Source: Tetragonia tetragonoides | Taxonomy: Eukaryota > Streptophyta > Magnoliopsida > Caryophyllales > Aizoaceae | Assembly: GCA_038025085.1 (NCBI GenBank) | Contig: CM076148.1 | Span: 4,991,501 to 5,055,500, forward strand | Length of the DNA: 64,000 nucleotides | Direction of reading: 5' to 3' | Notes under the pieces: model-generated | The model's input: only the letters and a program-made list of their open reading frames with translations | Databases searched by the model: none | Told to the model about the DNA's origin: nothing | Shown here: one piece after another, positions 47,395-60,400 of the stretch | Layout of the letters: the number at the start of each line of letters is the position of its first letter | Numbering within the stretch: position 1 is the first letter of the stretch | Position numbers and translations under genes: made by a program

Positions 47395-48389
47395 TATGAT
47401 CTGAAATTTATTTTGTGACAGCTAACAGATCGAAATGCATACATTGCTATAATTTGTTTTGATGATGATTGATGATTCTATGCTCTGCAAAGCCCGAAAT
47501 TCAAATATGATAGGGATAGTTTCATGTGGCTTTGAAGATGTCAATTATAAACCCATAACTTCAGTGGCAGAGTCAGAAATGAGTTTAATGGGTTCACGCA
47601 CTTCCTTGTAATATACAGTACAATAATTTTTAAATACTATTCAAAAAATGAGTATAAAGAATTTTTTTTGAAAAAAATTTCTAACTGGATTCACATGAAT
47701 ACTCTAGCTACCTTACATACAAATACATCCGCCACTGCTCAACTTCACCGGAAACATTATCTTTCAGCTATGCGCGTATATATAACTATGAGCCTACAAC
47801 CCACTATATAGTCCACAACTCCACATTATGTTATTACAATTTACATCCTTGCCATATGGATATTTTATTATTCAAGGAATTCACAGTGACTATTTAAAAA
47901 TGTGCATTGGATAAACTATATGAGTGTATGTAATAGCCTGCAAATTATATACATTAGGCAAACTAACAAGATAAATCTTATAAACGTCAGGCTCTACTAA
48001 GAATACTAGTAGAGAAGTCACAATTAATAATTAAAACTTGAACAACGACACTTACATTGCTTCGAGCTAATAACCTTATAGTAATTGCTGATTTAAACCG
48101 CATTTTCAACCCATCATAATTATATTGATCTTTAACGTAATCTCAAAATTTTCAAATGTTATGTGCGGTAACATTGCTTAAGTGATATTATCGGATAAAT
48201 AACAATCCAAACTTTTCTTTTATTTGTTCATTTTTCATAGTATATCTTAAAACTAACCCCTATTATTAGGAGATAATATATACATATGGTATTATCGAAA
48301 CACTACAAGAATTTCAAATGTAGTCTCATCGAGTGAGTAGTCGAAATATTCCGATTATCGGGCATCAGCGACAAATTGACAATCACTAG

Positions 48390-48836
48390 TACAGTTCGAG
48401 GGTTATGTGTTGATAAGGTCAAGTTAATATACACTCATCGCATTGTACCTTGAAATAATATTAATTTTGTTTTATCACGCCTTGAAAAATTAATTAATCT
48501 ATCATTATCATAGGCAACTGCGACTACTTGCATTATTAGAAAAATTCATTTTTCTCTGAGTTAGTTACACGTAGAAGCTGGAATTTCTTACCTAAACAAG
48601 TTAGCGGGTCGCATCATTCCTTTTAATATAAAATTTCCTTTGTGTGTTGCTGTATCTTGTCTGTTATATGTACTTGTTTATTTATTTATTGTTAATCAAA
48701 CTTCCGTTCCTTGATCAATTTTATCCATAGATTAAGAAAATGGCCATCTAAGTCATGACTTTGCACGTCCTATTTCAATAATAAACCATTATAAAACCAA
48801 TGAGATGTCATAAGCCTAAACCAAAAAAACTCAACA
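48390..48836 (+). promoter_or_regulatory. Upstream region of polyphenol oxidase 1, homologous to that of copy 2
   Basis: Short matches in order with 52390-52779 include TTGATAA(G/T)GTCAA, GTACCTTGAAA, AGGCAACT, TACCTAAACAA, and GATCAATTTTA/GACCAATTTTACC, so the duplication included the promoter. TATAAAA at 48790-48796 is 41 bp before the ATG. A CACTACAAGAA word at 48301 may mark a transposon end just outside. Confidence 0.55.
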
Positions 48837-50713
48837 ATGGCTTCCTTCACTTCTCCCTTCACCACAAACACCTCCATCTCCACCCCCCTATTCCCAAGAA
48901 CATCGCAACTTTCGATCGCCCTGAGATTTCGAAAAAGCAACGTTACACGAAAAATCTCATGCAACGTCGTCAAAAATGATGACTAGAAAAACCCCAAAAC
49001 AACCAATAATGAAGGGAATAATGCTAATAGGTTGGATAGAAGAAACATGCTCATTGGTCTTGGAGGTGGCTTATACGGGGCCACCATCGCCCTTGGTGGA
49101 GCCCCTTCCACTTTCGCCGCCCCAATTGCAACCCCGGACCTAGCGAGATGTGGTCCCGCTGATCTACCACCAAATGCTGTAGGCCTAAATTGTTGCCCTC
49201 CCCCAGCCACAAACATTTTGGACTTCCAACTCCCTCCCACTCCCAACACCATGAGGGTTCGGCCCCCGGCCCATTTGATTGATGCCCAATACTTACAAAA
49301 GTTTACTAGGGCTCTAAACCTTATGAAGGCCCTCCCGGCTAGTGACCCTCGTAGCTTCACCCAACAAGCTAATGTGCATTGTGCTTATTGTAATGGGGGT
49401 TACAGCCCAGTCGGATTTCCAAACCAGGACCTCCAGGTCCACTTTTCTTGGTTGTTCTTCCCATTTCACAGGTATTTTCGATAGTACAGAAATCTGCATC
49501 CATTTTTTGTATACGTATTATAAGACTAATCTTTCTTTTTCCACTTTATAGGTTCTACCTCCACTTTTTTGAGAGGATCCTAGGCAAGTTGATCGATGAC
49601 CCGACTTTTGCCATCCCTTTTTGGAACTGGGACACCCCTGCGGGTATGCAAATACCCGCCATCTACGCAAACCGGAACTCCCCTCTCTACGACAGGATCC
49701 GGGATGCTGCCCACCAGCCTCCGAAGGTAATAGATCTCAACTACGACGGCGAAGATGATAACCTCTCTAATCAACAAGTGATTCAAGCCAACCTCACCGT
49801 CATGTACCGCCAAATGGTGACTAATGCCACAAATGCAAGATTGTTCTTAGGTCAGCCTTATCGGGCAGGGAACAGGCCCGGTCCAGGGGCAGGTTCCGTT
49901 GAGAACATCCCTCATGGGCCGGTCCACGTTTGGACAGGGGACCGAAACCAGCCCAACTTCGAAGACATGGGGAACTTCTACTCAGCTGCACGGGATCCGA
50001 TCTTCTTTGCCCATCATGCCAACATTGACCGACTGTGGTCAATTTGGAAAACCTTACCAGGTGGGACCCGGCAAGATTTTACCGATCCTGATTGGCTAAA
50101 CGCCTCATTTATTTTCTATGACGAAAATGCCCAAGCCGTAAGGGTCAGAATCCGAGATTGCTTAGACACGAGGAGACTCGGCTATATTTACCAAGATGTA
50201 GAATTGCCTTGGCTAAACTCTCAACCAACTCCTAGAGCCAGGTCTACAGCTAGAACCCTATCCTCTACATCTAGAACCTCTAGTAAGATGGCACCACCAT
50301 CACCACCCGTTACGTTCCCTAAACCACTGAGCTCAGTGGTAAGGACAAACGTGGAGAGGCCGAAGAAGTCGAGGAGCACGAGAGAGAAAAAGGCCGAGGA
50401 GGAGGTGCTTGTGGTCGACGTTGAGCTCCAGAAGGACACGTACGTGAAGTTCGACGTGTATATCAACGATGAAGATGATGTTCGTTCGAAGAAGTCAAGG
50501 ATTAATACCGAATTTGCAGGGAGTTTCGTGAACGTGCCTCATAAGCATGACCATGGCAATAATACAATGAAGACTACCCTAAGGCTTGCCTTAACTGAGT
50601 TGATTGACCAATTGGGAGCTGATGATGATGAAGGTGTGACCGTGACCTTGGTTCCTAGAGCTGGAAAAGATGTTGTTATCATTAACGAGTTGAAGATTGA
50701 GTTTGCATCTTAA
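48837..50713 (+). pseudogene. PPO: Polyphenol oxidase 1 (catechol oxidase), stop codon in transit peptide
   Basis: Exons 48837-49471 and 49552-50713 with an 80-bp intron; 598 residues in homologous length. Copper A ligands are HCAYC, VHFSW and FPFHR; copper B ligands are HGPVHVW and AHHANIDRLW; the thioether Cys is in [23 protein letters not shown] block and a [12 protein letters not shown]-terminal domain complete the plant enzyme, which oxidises diphenols to quinones in the thylakoid lumen. Odd point: codon 50 is TAG (48984-48986), between the Ser/Thr-rich chloroplast transit segment (MASFTSPFTTNTS) and the twin-arginine lumen signal ([11 protein letters not shown]). The rest is open. The next in-frame Met (49047) would lose both targeting parts, so it is probably non-functional or mis-targeted unless read through or spliced around. 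Confidence 0.85.
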
Positions 50714-51588
50714 TTGACATATTTTGTGTGCTTAATTTGATCATAAAATAAATTTGTTATTGTGTGCGATTATATATGGGATATCGGTTAAGTTCGGTTT
50801 TAATTTGGATTTGCAATATGGAGTAATTAAAGGTTTGATTTTACTAGCTAGTTGTGCTTTGTTTGATTATCAAATGATCAAGGTGGCCATGATTGATTGC
50901 TTTGATCTCCTTCATATTGAGGTGACCATGTGGTTTAACGACCCAAAGTTCCAACGCACTCTTTGACTTTTTATATGGGAGATGATAATGCCATGGCACG
51001 TTTATACCATTTCCACGGAACCTTTGATACATGGGACGAAAATGCCCTTGAATTCTTAGTTCAACGTTATTGATCAAGTAGTTGTGTCTGCTGGTTTCTA
51101 AGGACTATACTAGCTCCTTGTTGGTGCTATGTTGATAGGGCTAGCGCCTACCCTGATTGTTCAGCTAGTCTGATATATTCGTTATTGAACACGAGAGTCG
51201 TCCAAACATGACCTAACGGAGGATGTCTCGGTCGCCATTCACTTGCATGCACCCTCTTTGATTGGCTAGCAAAAAAAAAAAGTTGATTATAAAACATATT
51301 TGGCCTACTATATGTATGTAAAATGTAGTTTGTCCCAATAACTGTAGCGCCATTTGAGGTGGAGAACCTCAGCATAAGTCTTTGATTTCACCACTACAAA
51401 GCTCAAAATCAGGCACATAATCCATGGCCGGATAGTATTTCAAGTACTGCATTGGAGAAGGTCATGCGGATGTGGACATATGATGCACCATCTTCATATC
51501 AACAGTGTTTGTTTTTTTAAAATATAAATGCGAAGGAGATATTGGATATCCGTTTTTGGAAAATCCTAATCCGTATCCTCTTCGGATA

Positions 51589-51610
51589 TATATATATATA
51601 TATATATATC
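51589..51610. repeat. (TA)n microsatellite
   Basis: Eleven or so consecutive TA units. The surrounding 50714-51742 has no gene. Confidence 0.85.
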
Positions 51611-51742
51611 CATATTTAGGGAAAACGGTGAGGAAACCGCGAGTCGGATTAACGAATAATCAGATCACTCTCCTCACCACTACTCGATGGATCTTAGACC
51701 TGGTAAACGGGTTAATGAGATCGCTTTGTTTTGAGTAGCTAA

Positions 51743-51935
51743 TTTTTTTTGGTTCACGACCAAGGGTATCCACCGTCGACCACAGTGACTATCCCTCGCG
51801 CTGGCTTGTAGGCACCTCAAAGGGTGGGACAGCTGACCAAGGAATTTAAATCTGCTCCATGCCCAAGGCGAGATTCAAACCCTCAACCTAGGTTAAGGAT
51901 GGATGAGTCATTACCACTCAACCACACCTCCTTAA
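51743..51935 (-). mobile_element. tRNA-derived SINE, minus orientation
   Basis: It mirrors the copy at 54731-54926. On the minus strand it has GGAGGTGTGGTTGAGTGGTA (A-box-like), GAGGGTTTGAATCTCGCCTT (B-box-like), GGGCATGGAGCAGATTTAAA, CCTTTGAGGTGCCTACAAGC and a poly(A) end (T-run 51743-51750 on the plus strand). About 190 bp. It is slightly more diverged from the promoter consensus than its partner. Confidence 0.8.
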
Positions 51936-52712
51936 TTTTTTTGGATAGCTAATAATTGAATAATGGAAATGATAACTAAATAAGTAGTAAAATATGTAAG
52001 GAGTCTCGTACACTAAAGTCATCCAAGTGAACAATCAACTTAGTATTGTATACGAGTTAGTTCGTTGCTAGCTAAAGATATTGTGGTTATGTACAAGTCA
52101 GTTTAACATTTTTAGATTCACGTTTAAATTTTTAAATAGTTTTATATGTACCGATTATATTACTGATGATGAGTATTTAGAATTGGTTTATACCTTATTT
52201 TCCTTATCATATTTCGAATAAATAGATATTTCTCTTATACATCGCACCGAGATAATGCTAAAAATGAATAGAATAGAATAGAATTTCATAAAAATGTCAT
52301 CGGTAATCAGTAATGTCTATCACTTATAAGTTCTTTTGGTGCAAACAATCACCGATGCTTTACAGGTCTTGATAATGTCAAATTACAGTATGTGTTGATA
52401 CTTGATAATGTCAAATTAATATAACATACTCGATCCGTACCTTGAAAAATTAACAAATTTGTCACTATTTTAGGCAACTACTTGCCTTAGAAAAAATAAT
52501 TTTACTCTCGAATACACATAAGACCTAGGAAATTGTTACCTAAACAAAGCCAACGGATAGTATGATTCCTCTAATTTTAAATTTGCCATTGCGCGGTGCT
52601 GTCCCTTGGGTATGTACGTACTACTTGATATTTAATCAATTCAACTTTTTCATTCCTAGACCAATTTTACCAATAAACTAATTTGCCCCTAACTAAACCC
52701 TGCACTCCTTCT

Positions 52713-52728
52713 CTATATATATATAAAG
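52713..52728 (+). promoter_or_regulatory. TATA box of polyphenol oxidase 2
   Basis: CTATATATATATAAAG lies 52-67 bp before the ATG at 52780, a normal spacing for a plant TATA promoter with a short leader (GCATAAGCCTCATCC, as in copy 1 GTCATAAGCCTAAACC). Confidence 0.6.
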
Positions 52729-52779
52729 TGCAAAACGCCATTAGCATAAGCCTCATCCTACTAATACCAACTTAAAGCA

Positions 52780-54690
52780 ATGGCATCTCTCTCATCTCCC
52801 TCCACCACCATGACCTCCTCCATCTCTGCCCTCTCAGAGATTTCCAACCCTCTACTCCTCACAACATCCCAACTTTCTATATCAAAATGCCGAAAAAACC
52901 GCCATGCTACACAAAAAATCTCATGCAACGTAGCCAAAAATGATAACCAAAACCCCGCAACTAATCATGAAGGGCACACTAATAGGTTGGACAGAAGAAA
53001 TATGCTCATTGGGCTTGGAGGCCTATATGGGGCAAGTACCACCCTCGGTGGTGCCCCTTCCACTTTTGCAGCCCCGATAGCCACCCCAGAACTAGCTAAA
53101 TGTGGGCCAGCAGATTTGCCCCAAAATGCCATAGATCTAAACTGTTGCCCTCCCCTGGCCACAAACATTTTGGATTTCCAGCTCCCTCCTACTCCCGATA
53201 CCTTGAGGGTCCGACCTGCAGCTCATTTGGTCGATGACCAATACTTAGAAAAGTTCTCAAGGGCTCTCTCCCTAATGAAAGCCCTTCCAGATAGTGACCC
53301 TCGTAGCTTTACTCAACAAGCCAATGTACATTGTGCTTATTGTGATGGAGGTTATAGTCAAGTTGGGTTCCCGAACCGGGACCTTCAGGTCCACTTCTCT
53401 TGGTTGTTCTTCCCATTTCACAGGTTGTTATATTAACCTTCTTTTTTTTTCTTATTCTGAGAATTGTATGTATCCGCATCCATTTTATTATCCATGATTA
53501 ATCTTGTTTTTCTATTCCATAGGTTTTACCTCCATTTTTTCGAGAGCATCCTAGGCAAATTGATCGATGATCAGACATTTGCCATTCCATACTGGAACTG
53601 GGACACTCCAGCTGGTATGCAGATACCCGCCATCTACACAGACCCAAACTCCCCCCTCTACGACTTATTTCGGGATGCGCCTCACCAACCTCCGACGTTG
53701 ATAGATCTCAACTACGACGGAGAAGACGATAATATCACTGATGAAGAAATGATATCAGCTAACCTCACCATCATGTACCGCCAAATGGTTTCCAATGCCA
53801 AGAACGCAAGGTTGTTCCTAGGCCAGCCTTACCGGGCTGGGAACAGGCCCGGCCCAGGGGCAGGTTCAATTGAGAACATCCCTCATGGGCCGGTCCATGT
53901 TTGGACGGGCGACTCAAACCAACCCAATTTGGAAGACATGGGAAACTTCTATTCGGCTGGCAGGGACCCAATCTTCTATGCCCACCATACCAACATCGAC
54001 CGGATGTGGTCCATTTGGAAAACCTTACCGGGCGGGACCCGTCAAGATTTTACTGATCCTGATTGGCTAAATGCCTCCTTTATTTTCTATGACGAAAATG
54101 CCCAAGCTGTAAGGGTCAAAGTCCGTGATTGCTTAGATACCACGAAACTCGGCTACACATACCAAGATGTTCCTTTGCCTTGGCTTAACTCTCAACCCAC
54201 TCCTAAGAGATCTACTACCCTTACAACCATGTCCTCTAGGCCGAAAGCCGCCAACGCCATGGCACCACCATTATTACATTTCAAGTTTCCTAAGCCATTG
54301 AGTTCAGTAGTGAAGACAAATGTAAAGAGGCCGATGAAGTCGAGGAGCAAGAGGGAGAAAAAGGCCGAGGAGGAGGTGCTGGTGGTCGACGTTGAGCTCC
54401 AAAAGGACACATACGTCAAGTTCGACGTGTATATCAACGATGAGGATGATGTTCCTTCCAAGAAGACGAGGATTAGGACCGAATATGCAGGGAGTTTCGT
54501 GAACGTGCCCCATAAGCATGATCACCAGCATGGCAATAATACAATGAAGACGACCCTAAGGCTCGGCTTAACAGACTTGATTGAGCAATTGGGAGCTGAT
54601 GATGATGAGGGTGTGACAGTGACCTTGATGCCTAGAGCAGGAAATGATGCTGTTATCATTAAGGATGTGAAGATTGAGTTTGCATCTTAA
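52780..54690 (+). CDS. PPO: Polyphenol oxidase 2 (catechol oxidase/tyrosinase type), intact
   Basis: Exons 52780-53423 and 53523-54690 with a 99-bp phase-2 intron after FPFHR, at the same place as copy 1; 603 residues. A Ser/Thr-rich plastid transit peptide ([14 protein letters not shown]) is followed by a twin-arginine lumen signal ([15 protein letters not shown]) and mature start near [14 protein letters not shown]. Copper A is VHCAYC, VHFSW, FPFHR; copper B is HGPVHVW and [11 protein letters not shown] with a gate-position Phe in DPIFYAHH. The [15 protein letters not shown] and [15 protein letters not shown] domains follow, then [11 protein letters not shown] and a C-terminal beta-sheet domain that is normally cleaved on activation. 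It converts o-diphenols (and perhaps monophenols) to quinones, used in defence browning and specialised metabolism. All key residues are present. Confidence 0.96.
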
Positions 54691-54730
54691 TTGATATATA
54701 TTTTGTGTGCAATGATCAACAACAACAAAC

Positions 54731-54926
54731 CAAGGAGGTGTGGTTGAGTGATAGGGACTCATCCATCATTAACTAAGGTCGAGGATTCGAATCTCGCCTT
54801 GGGCATGGAGCAACTTTAAATTCCTTGGCCAGCTGTCCTACCCTTTGAGGTGCCTACAAACCAGCGCGGGGGATAGTCACTGTGATCGACGACGGTGGAT
54901 ACCCTGATCATGAACAAAAAAAAAAA
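54731..54926 (+). mobile_element. tRNA-derived SINE, plus orientation
   Basis: CAAGGAGGTGTGGTTGAGTG contains an A-box-like element. GAGGATTCGAATCTC (54781-54795) is B-box-like. Then CGCCTTGGGCATGGAGCAAC, TTGAGGTGCCTACAAACCAG and a poly(A) tail (54915-54926). It begins 40 bp after the PPO 2 stop, so it may lie in that gene's 3' untranslated region. Confidence 0.85.
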
Positions 54927-56295
54927 TCAACAACAACAAAAAAGAAAAATATGAGTGTGCGGTTATATATCGTGGCTGATGGTATATGGCATGTCGATTA
55001 AGTTTGATTTTTGAATTGCAATATGGCGTAATAAAATGTTGGATTTTTAACTAGTTGAGCTTTAATTGATGATCAATTTAGTTTAAGAGGGCATTTTTTT
55101 AATCAAATAGAGCGTTTTAAAACATTTTTTCTGGACTCATTCGTATGTTGTGGTGCACTCTTTGACTTATTAAAAGAGCTTCTTGCATTTGCGCCAAAAA
55201 AAAAAGAGGGAGCTTATTGCATCCTCATTTGTCTTTTGATCGATAATCCTCAATTTAGGGGTGTTTTGATCATTTCACATGTAGCATGGCATTTCCCTAA
55301 GTTCTATGTAACTCTGCTAGCTAGTTTTTAAAGCTATGTTGGGCAAAATTAGCTGTACCGGTCAAGTGTTATTAAAGGACAGAAATTAATAGAAAACTGC
55401 TAAAAAGTGATACAAAATCTAATACTAGTTATAGCTGTAGCTTGCAGGGATAACTTTCATAAAATTAGTTGTAGCGGTAACTTCAGATAAATTTTTTAAT
55501 GACAAACTGTTTGGTAGCAGAGAGTAAAAAACACTAACTGCAAGTTTCAAGTTGTAGCTTTTATTGAAAAGCTATTTGTGCCAAACATTGCCTAAGTTCG
55601 ATCGCTTCATTCGTAATTTCGTACCACCCAAAAGGGGGGGGGGATCCTGCGAATTCTTAAGTTATAGGATAAAGTAGAAAAGCAAGACACCGTATAATAC
55701 TGAACTCACAAACTACTAAACTACAATAAATAGGGCAGGATGTAACCACTAGATCCTGTTTTGATTATCATCAATCTTAATTAAAATAAGTACAAGTAAC
55801 CACCGACAACATAATTTGTTAAGATTATCATAAAATTAGATGTCGACCGACTTGATTAGAATTGGGTACTTGTGTTTTGGTTAGTATACTAGTAATTCAA
55901 ACGGTTACGAAAAGAAAGAGCTGCTCATAGGGATTGTATATTTGTATGAATTCATAATTTTGTATGAATAATGATAGGTTAGCTCTGTAGATTGACTGGA
56001 TTAGTAACATATTTTGCATGTTAGAGTAGGGATTTTGGCACGATTATCTTTTAATTTTAAATTCAAATAATGAGGATTTATTTTACACAATCAACTAATA
56101 AAATATAGGGTTTGTTAATCGTATCCACTAAGTCAACCAAACATTTTTCTTAATTTTACAAAAAAATAAATAAAAAAAATTGCTAGCTCACTCAACAATG
56201 GATGATTATCTTTTGATTCAAAACTACTCACATATATTTATTTCAAATATCACATGAGTTGTTTCATAAAATGTCCGAAAGGGATTCAGTCCAAC
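54927..56295. other. Intergenic, no gene seen
   Basis: AT-rich, with a short G10 tract near 55633 and no frame above background. Confidence 0.5.
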
Positions 56296-56723
56296 CACTA
56301 GTACAAAAATAGTCATATGCGTTGCCTAATGTGCGACGGTTCAATGTGACAACCGATGCCCATTATGACGCGGTGGCATTTTTATAAATAATATTTTTGA
56401 ATAGGCGACGGTTCAACTAATCAACCGTCGCACATAAGTTAATTTTGGAAAAATAAAAACGCGAAATAGAATGGACGACGGTTGACTGAGTTAACCAACG
56501 CATATACTCCACCCATATGTATCGGTCCATTAAATGCACCATCGTCCATTCCCTAAAAAAATCTTTCCCCACTATTCACAATCAGTCTCTCAGTTTCGCG
56601 TTCTCTATCCTTCGTCCTTCCGTTCTTCGCCTCTTTAATTCTTTCTCTCTCCTCTTTTCTCTCAACTTCTGAGTTCTCACCTATGATCTCCATTTTCATC
56701 TCTCCTCTTTTCTCTCAACTTTC

Positions 56724-57039
56724 TGTTAGAATAATCTAGAAAAATCATATCTAAGCTTAGTGCCTAGAAAGATCTAGATTAATACCTACCTAGACACATC
56801 TAGAATAATGTCTGCCTAGAAATATCTAGAATAATAGTCTAGAATAATTATGAAGAAGACTCTAGACATAGAAAGATCTAGAGAATTGTCTACCACCCTA
56901 CACCACTATAAATAGGGGTGATGTAAAGCATTTTGAGTATCAAGCAATACAATCATCTTTCCACATCTCTCTTAGCATTCATCTCTCTTCCTCCAACATA
57001 CAATTACCTAGCCTAATATCCTACATCAAAAACCTAACA
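56724..57039 (+). repeat. 5' LTR of copia 2
   Basis: 316 bp; a CTATAAATAGGGG promoter box lies near 56910. Confidence 0.95.
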
Positions 57040-57125
57040 GTGGTATCAGAGCCTACTAAACTCAAGACCTCCACAAACAAATTTACCCCATACCAAATTC
57101 TCCCTTACACCACCACAAAAATCTT

Positions 57126-57488
57126 ATGGCATCATCACCATCAACCTCAAACACTACATTTACATATGCTCAAAATAATTGGGTACCAATATTCACCGGG
57201 GAGAAATATGATTATTGGAGTATTCAAATGAGGACCTTGCTAATGGCACAAGGCCTCTGGGATTTGGTACAAAATGGGTACCAAGCACCAAAAGATGTTA
57301 ACGAATTAGCATCTTGGGATGAAAATAAAAGAAAACAATATGAAGAAGATCAAAGGCGGGACTCTGCTGCACTTCGGTCATCCATCGGGGAGTTGCAGAA
57401 ACAATCTTCCCAAGAATTATGGCTGCAACAACGGCCAAGGAGGCTTGGAGTAATCTACAAAAAGAGTTTAAAGGCTCCGATAAGGTAA
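57126..57488 (+). pseudogene. Copia 2 gag, N-terminal part (frameshifted)
   Basis: Begins MASSPSTSNTTFTYAQNN and PIFTGEKYDYWSIQMRTLL, the N-terminal gag domain (DUF4219-type) of Tnt1-like copia elements, followed by GLWDLVQNGYQAP. The frame leaves the family alignment near 57400 (after ELQKQS) and the homologous sequence continues in the frame starting at 57419, indicating a small indel. Confidence 0.9.
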
Positions 57489-60400
57489 TTGTCATTAAAC
57501 TTCAATCTATTTGGAAGGATTTTGATACATTATTAATGTCGGAAGGAGAAACAATTCAAGCATTCTTTACCCGTGTATCTAATATCACTAATCAAATTCG
57601 TAGCTATGGAGACACCATTCAAGATCTAAAAATCATACAAAAAATATTAAGAAGCCTTCCGGCAAAATTTGATCATGTTGTGGCTGCAATAGAGGAGTCT
57701 AAAGATTTATCTACGCTAACCTTAACTGAACTAATGGGTTCACTCCATGCACATGAAGAGAGAATGCGTAGATTTGAAGATGAGCCACTAGAACAGGCTT
57801 TCCAAGCCAAATTGAAATTCTCTTATAATAGAGAAAATAAAAATCAATATAGCCACGGTAAAAATTTCCAACAAAAAAGAGGAACATCAAATAACCGTGG
57901 TAGGGGGAGAGGTGATTATAGAAATCATGGGGACCGAGAAAACATTCAATCGAGTTCCTATTGCAAATTATGCAAGAAAAATAATCACGACACAAAAGAT
58001 TGCCGGTTTAAATGCAAAAAATGCAAAAGACACACCCATCTTGAAAAAGATTGTTGGTTCCGGCAAAAAGATGAGGCTAATTTCACAGAGAAAAATGACC
58101 CTTCTAATCAATTATTTTATTCTTGTCTAAATGCCCACCAAGAATCCTCTGATATTTGGTATTTAGATAGTGGTTGTTCAAACCACATGACAAGCGATAA
58201 AAAAGCGTTTGTCAAATTTGATGAAAATGTTAAATCTCAAATTACTCTTGGTGATGGAAGATCTCAAGATGTAGCAGGGAAAGGGACAATCACCGTTAAA
58301 ACTGAAAACGGCTCATCCAAAATCATTGATGATGTTTTATATGTCCCGGGCCTTGCTCAAAATCTACTAAGTGTGGGCCAGTTAGTCCAAAGAAGCTACA
58401 TGGTTAAATTTGATGAGGATAAATGTATCATATATGATAAGAAAAAGGTTCAATTAGTCACAATAGTAAAAATGGCCTCAAATAAAATGTTTCCATTAAG
58501 AATGACACTAAAGCAAAAAGTTACTTTCAATTGCACAAGTGATGATTCTACATTGTGGCATTGGAGATTCGGGCACTTACACTACAAGAGTCTAAAACTC
58601 TTAAATCAAAAGGAAATGGTGATTGGCCTTCCCCCAATAAATGATGAAAAGAAAATATGTGAAGGTTGTATTTATGGAAAAATGCATAGATTGCCATTTC
58701 CTAAGACGTCTTGGAGGGCCAAGGCTCCGTTAGAGCTTGTTCATGCAGATATTTGAGGCCCAGCCAAGAACAACTCTATTGGCGGTAGAAGATATTTTCT
58801 TCTATTTGTGGATGACTATACCCGCATGATGTGGGTATATTTCTTAAAGTATAAATCAGAGGCATTCTCATTCTTTGTCCAATTCAAGGCTCTCATGGAA
58901 AAACAAAGTGAACATCCTCTTAAAACTCTTAGAACAGATCGTGGAGGAGAATTCACAAGCACTAGATTCTTTAGCTTTTGTAAGAAGCATGGAATCAGAA
59001 GAGAATTAACCGTAAGACGCACACCTCAACAAAATGGTGTAGCGGAAAGAAAAAATAGAACAATTGCAGAAATGGCCCGCAGCATGCTACAAGCAAAGAA
59101 TTTGCCCAAATACTTTTGGGCTGAAGCTGTCCATACAGCTGTTTATATTCTAAACAGATCTCCAACAAAGGCGATTCAGGATATGACACCCTACGAGGCT
59201 TGGTACAAAAGAAAGCCCGTAATTGAGCACCTTAGAATTTTTGGGTGCGTTGCCTATTCCCACATTCCAAAGGAGAACCGAGAAAAAATGGATGAAAAGG
59301 GAGAAAAATGTATCTTTATTGGATACAGTGATGAATCAAAAGGATACCGCCTCTACAAGCCTGAGTCCAAGAAGTTGATCATTTCAAGAGACGTCATATT
59401 CGATGAAGTTGCAGAATGGAGATGGACAGAACACGCTCCGCAGCCAGCCATAGAAGAATATTCTCCATCTAGCTCTTCTCAGGGAGTTCGTGATCAAGGA
59501 GAAGCACCTTCATCTCTGAGGATTCCAACAGGCCCGAACTCACCAAATTCATCTCCAAGATCAAGTCTCACAAATTCTCCTCAACCAGTGCGCCGCTCAC
59601 AACGAGATCGTCACCCTCCGACTTACTTGGAAGATTATCAATGCAATCAAACAACCACGGAATTTGCATTATTTGCCAGTGAGCCACAAAACTTCCAAGA
59701 AGCAGCAAAAGAAGATAAATGGATCGAAGCCATGACCGAGGAGATCAGAATGATCTAGAAGAATGACACATGGGAGCTCGTAGACAGACCCGAAGGGAAA
59801 GACATAATAGGCCTCAAATGGGTTTACAAGATCAAGCACAATGAAGATGGCTCCATCCACAAATTGAAGGCCCGACTCTTCGCGAAAGGCTACTCACAGC
59901 AACCAGGAATTGACTTCAACGAGACATTTGCGCCAGTAGTTCGTATGGAAACTATCAGAACGGTATTGGCTCTTGCAGCTCAAATGAAACTTCAAGTCTT
60001 TCAGTTGGATGTCAAGTCCGCATTTCTTAATGGTGAAATTGAAGAGGAAGTATACGTGGAGCAACCGGAAGGATTTATCATGGAAGGTCAAGAAAACAAG
60101 GTTTATCGTCTCCAAAAAGCTCTATATGGGCTTAAGCAAGCTCCACGGGCATTGAATAGCAAGATTGATAGATATTTACTACAAAGTGGGTTTATGAAAA
60201 GCCCTAGCGAGCCATCACTGTACATCAAGACTCAAGCATCGGATTTTCTCATCTTGTGCCTTTATGTTGATGATTTGATCTACACCGGAACAAGTTCAAG
60301 AATGCTTGAAGACTTCAAGAAGGCCATGATGTCAGTGTACGAGATGACAGACCTCGGACTCATGAAATACTTTCTTGGCATACAAGTGAAGCAAAGTCCA

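Noticed and set aside
48301..48330. CACTACAAGAA word as a CACTA terminus
   Set aside because: No subterminal array follows and no inverted partner was found nearby, so it could be chance.
49580..50466. Minus-strand frames over polyphenol oxidase 1
   Set aside because: Antisense shadows of a clearly coding plus-strand exon.
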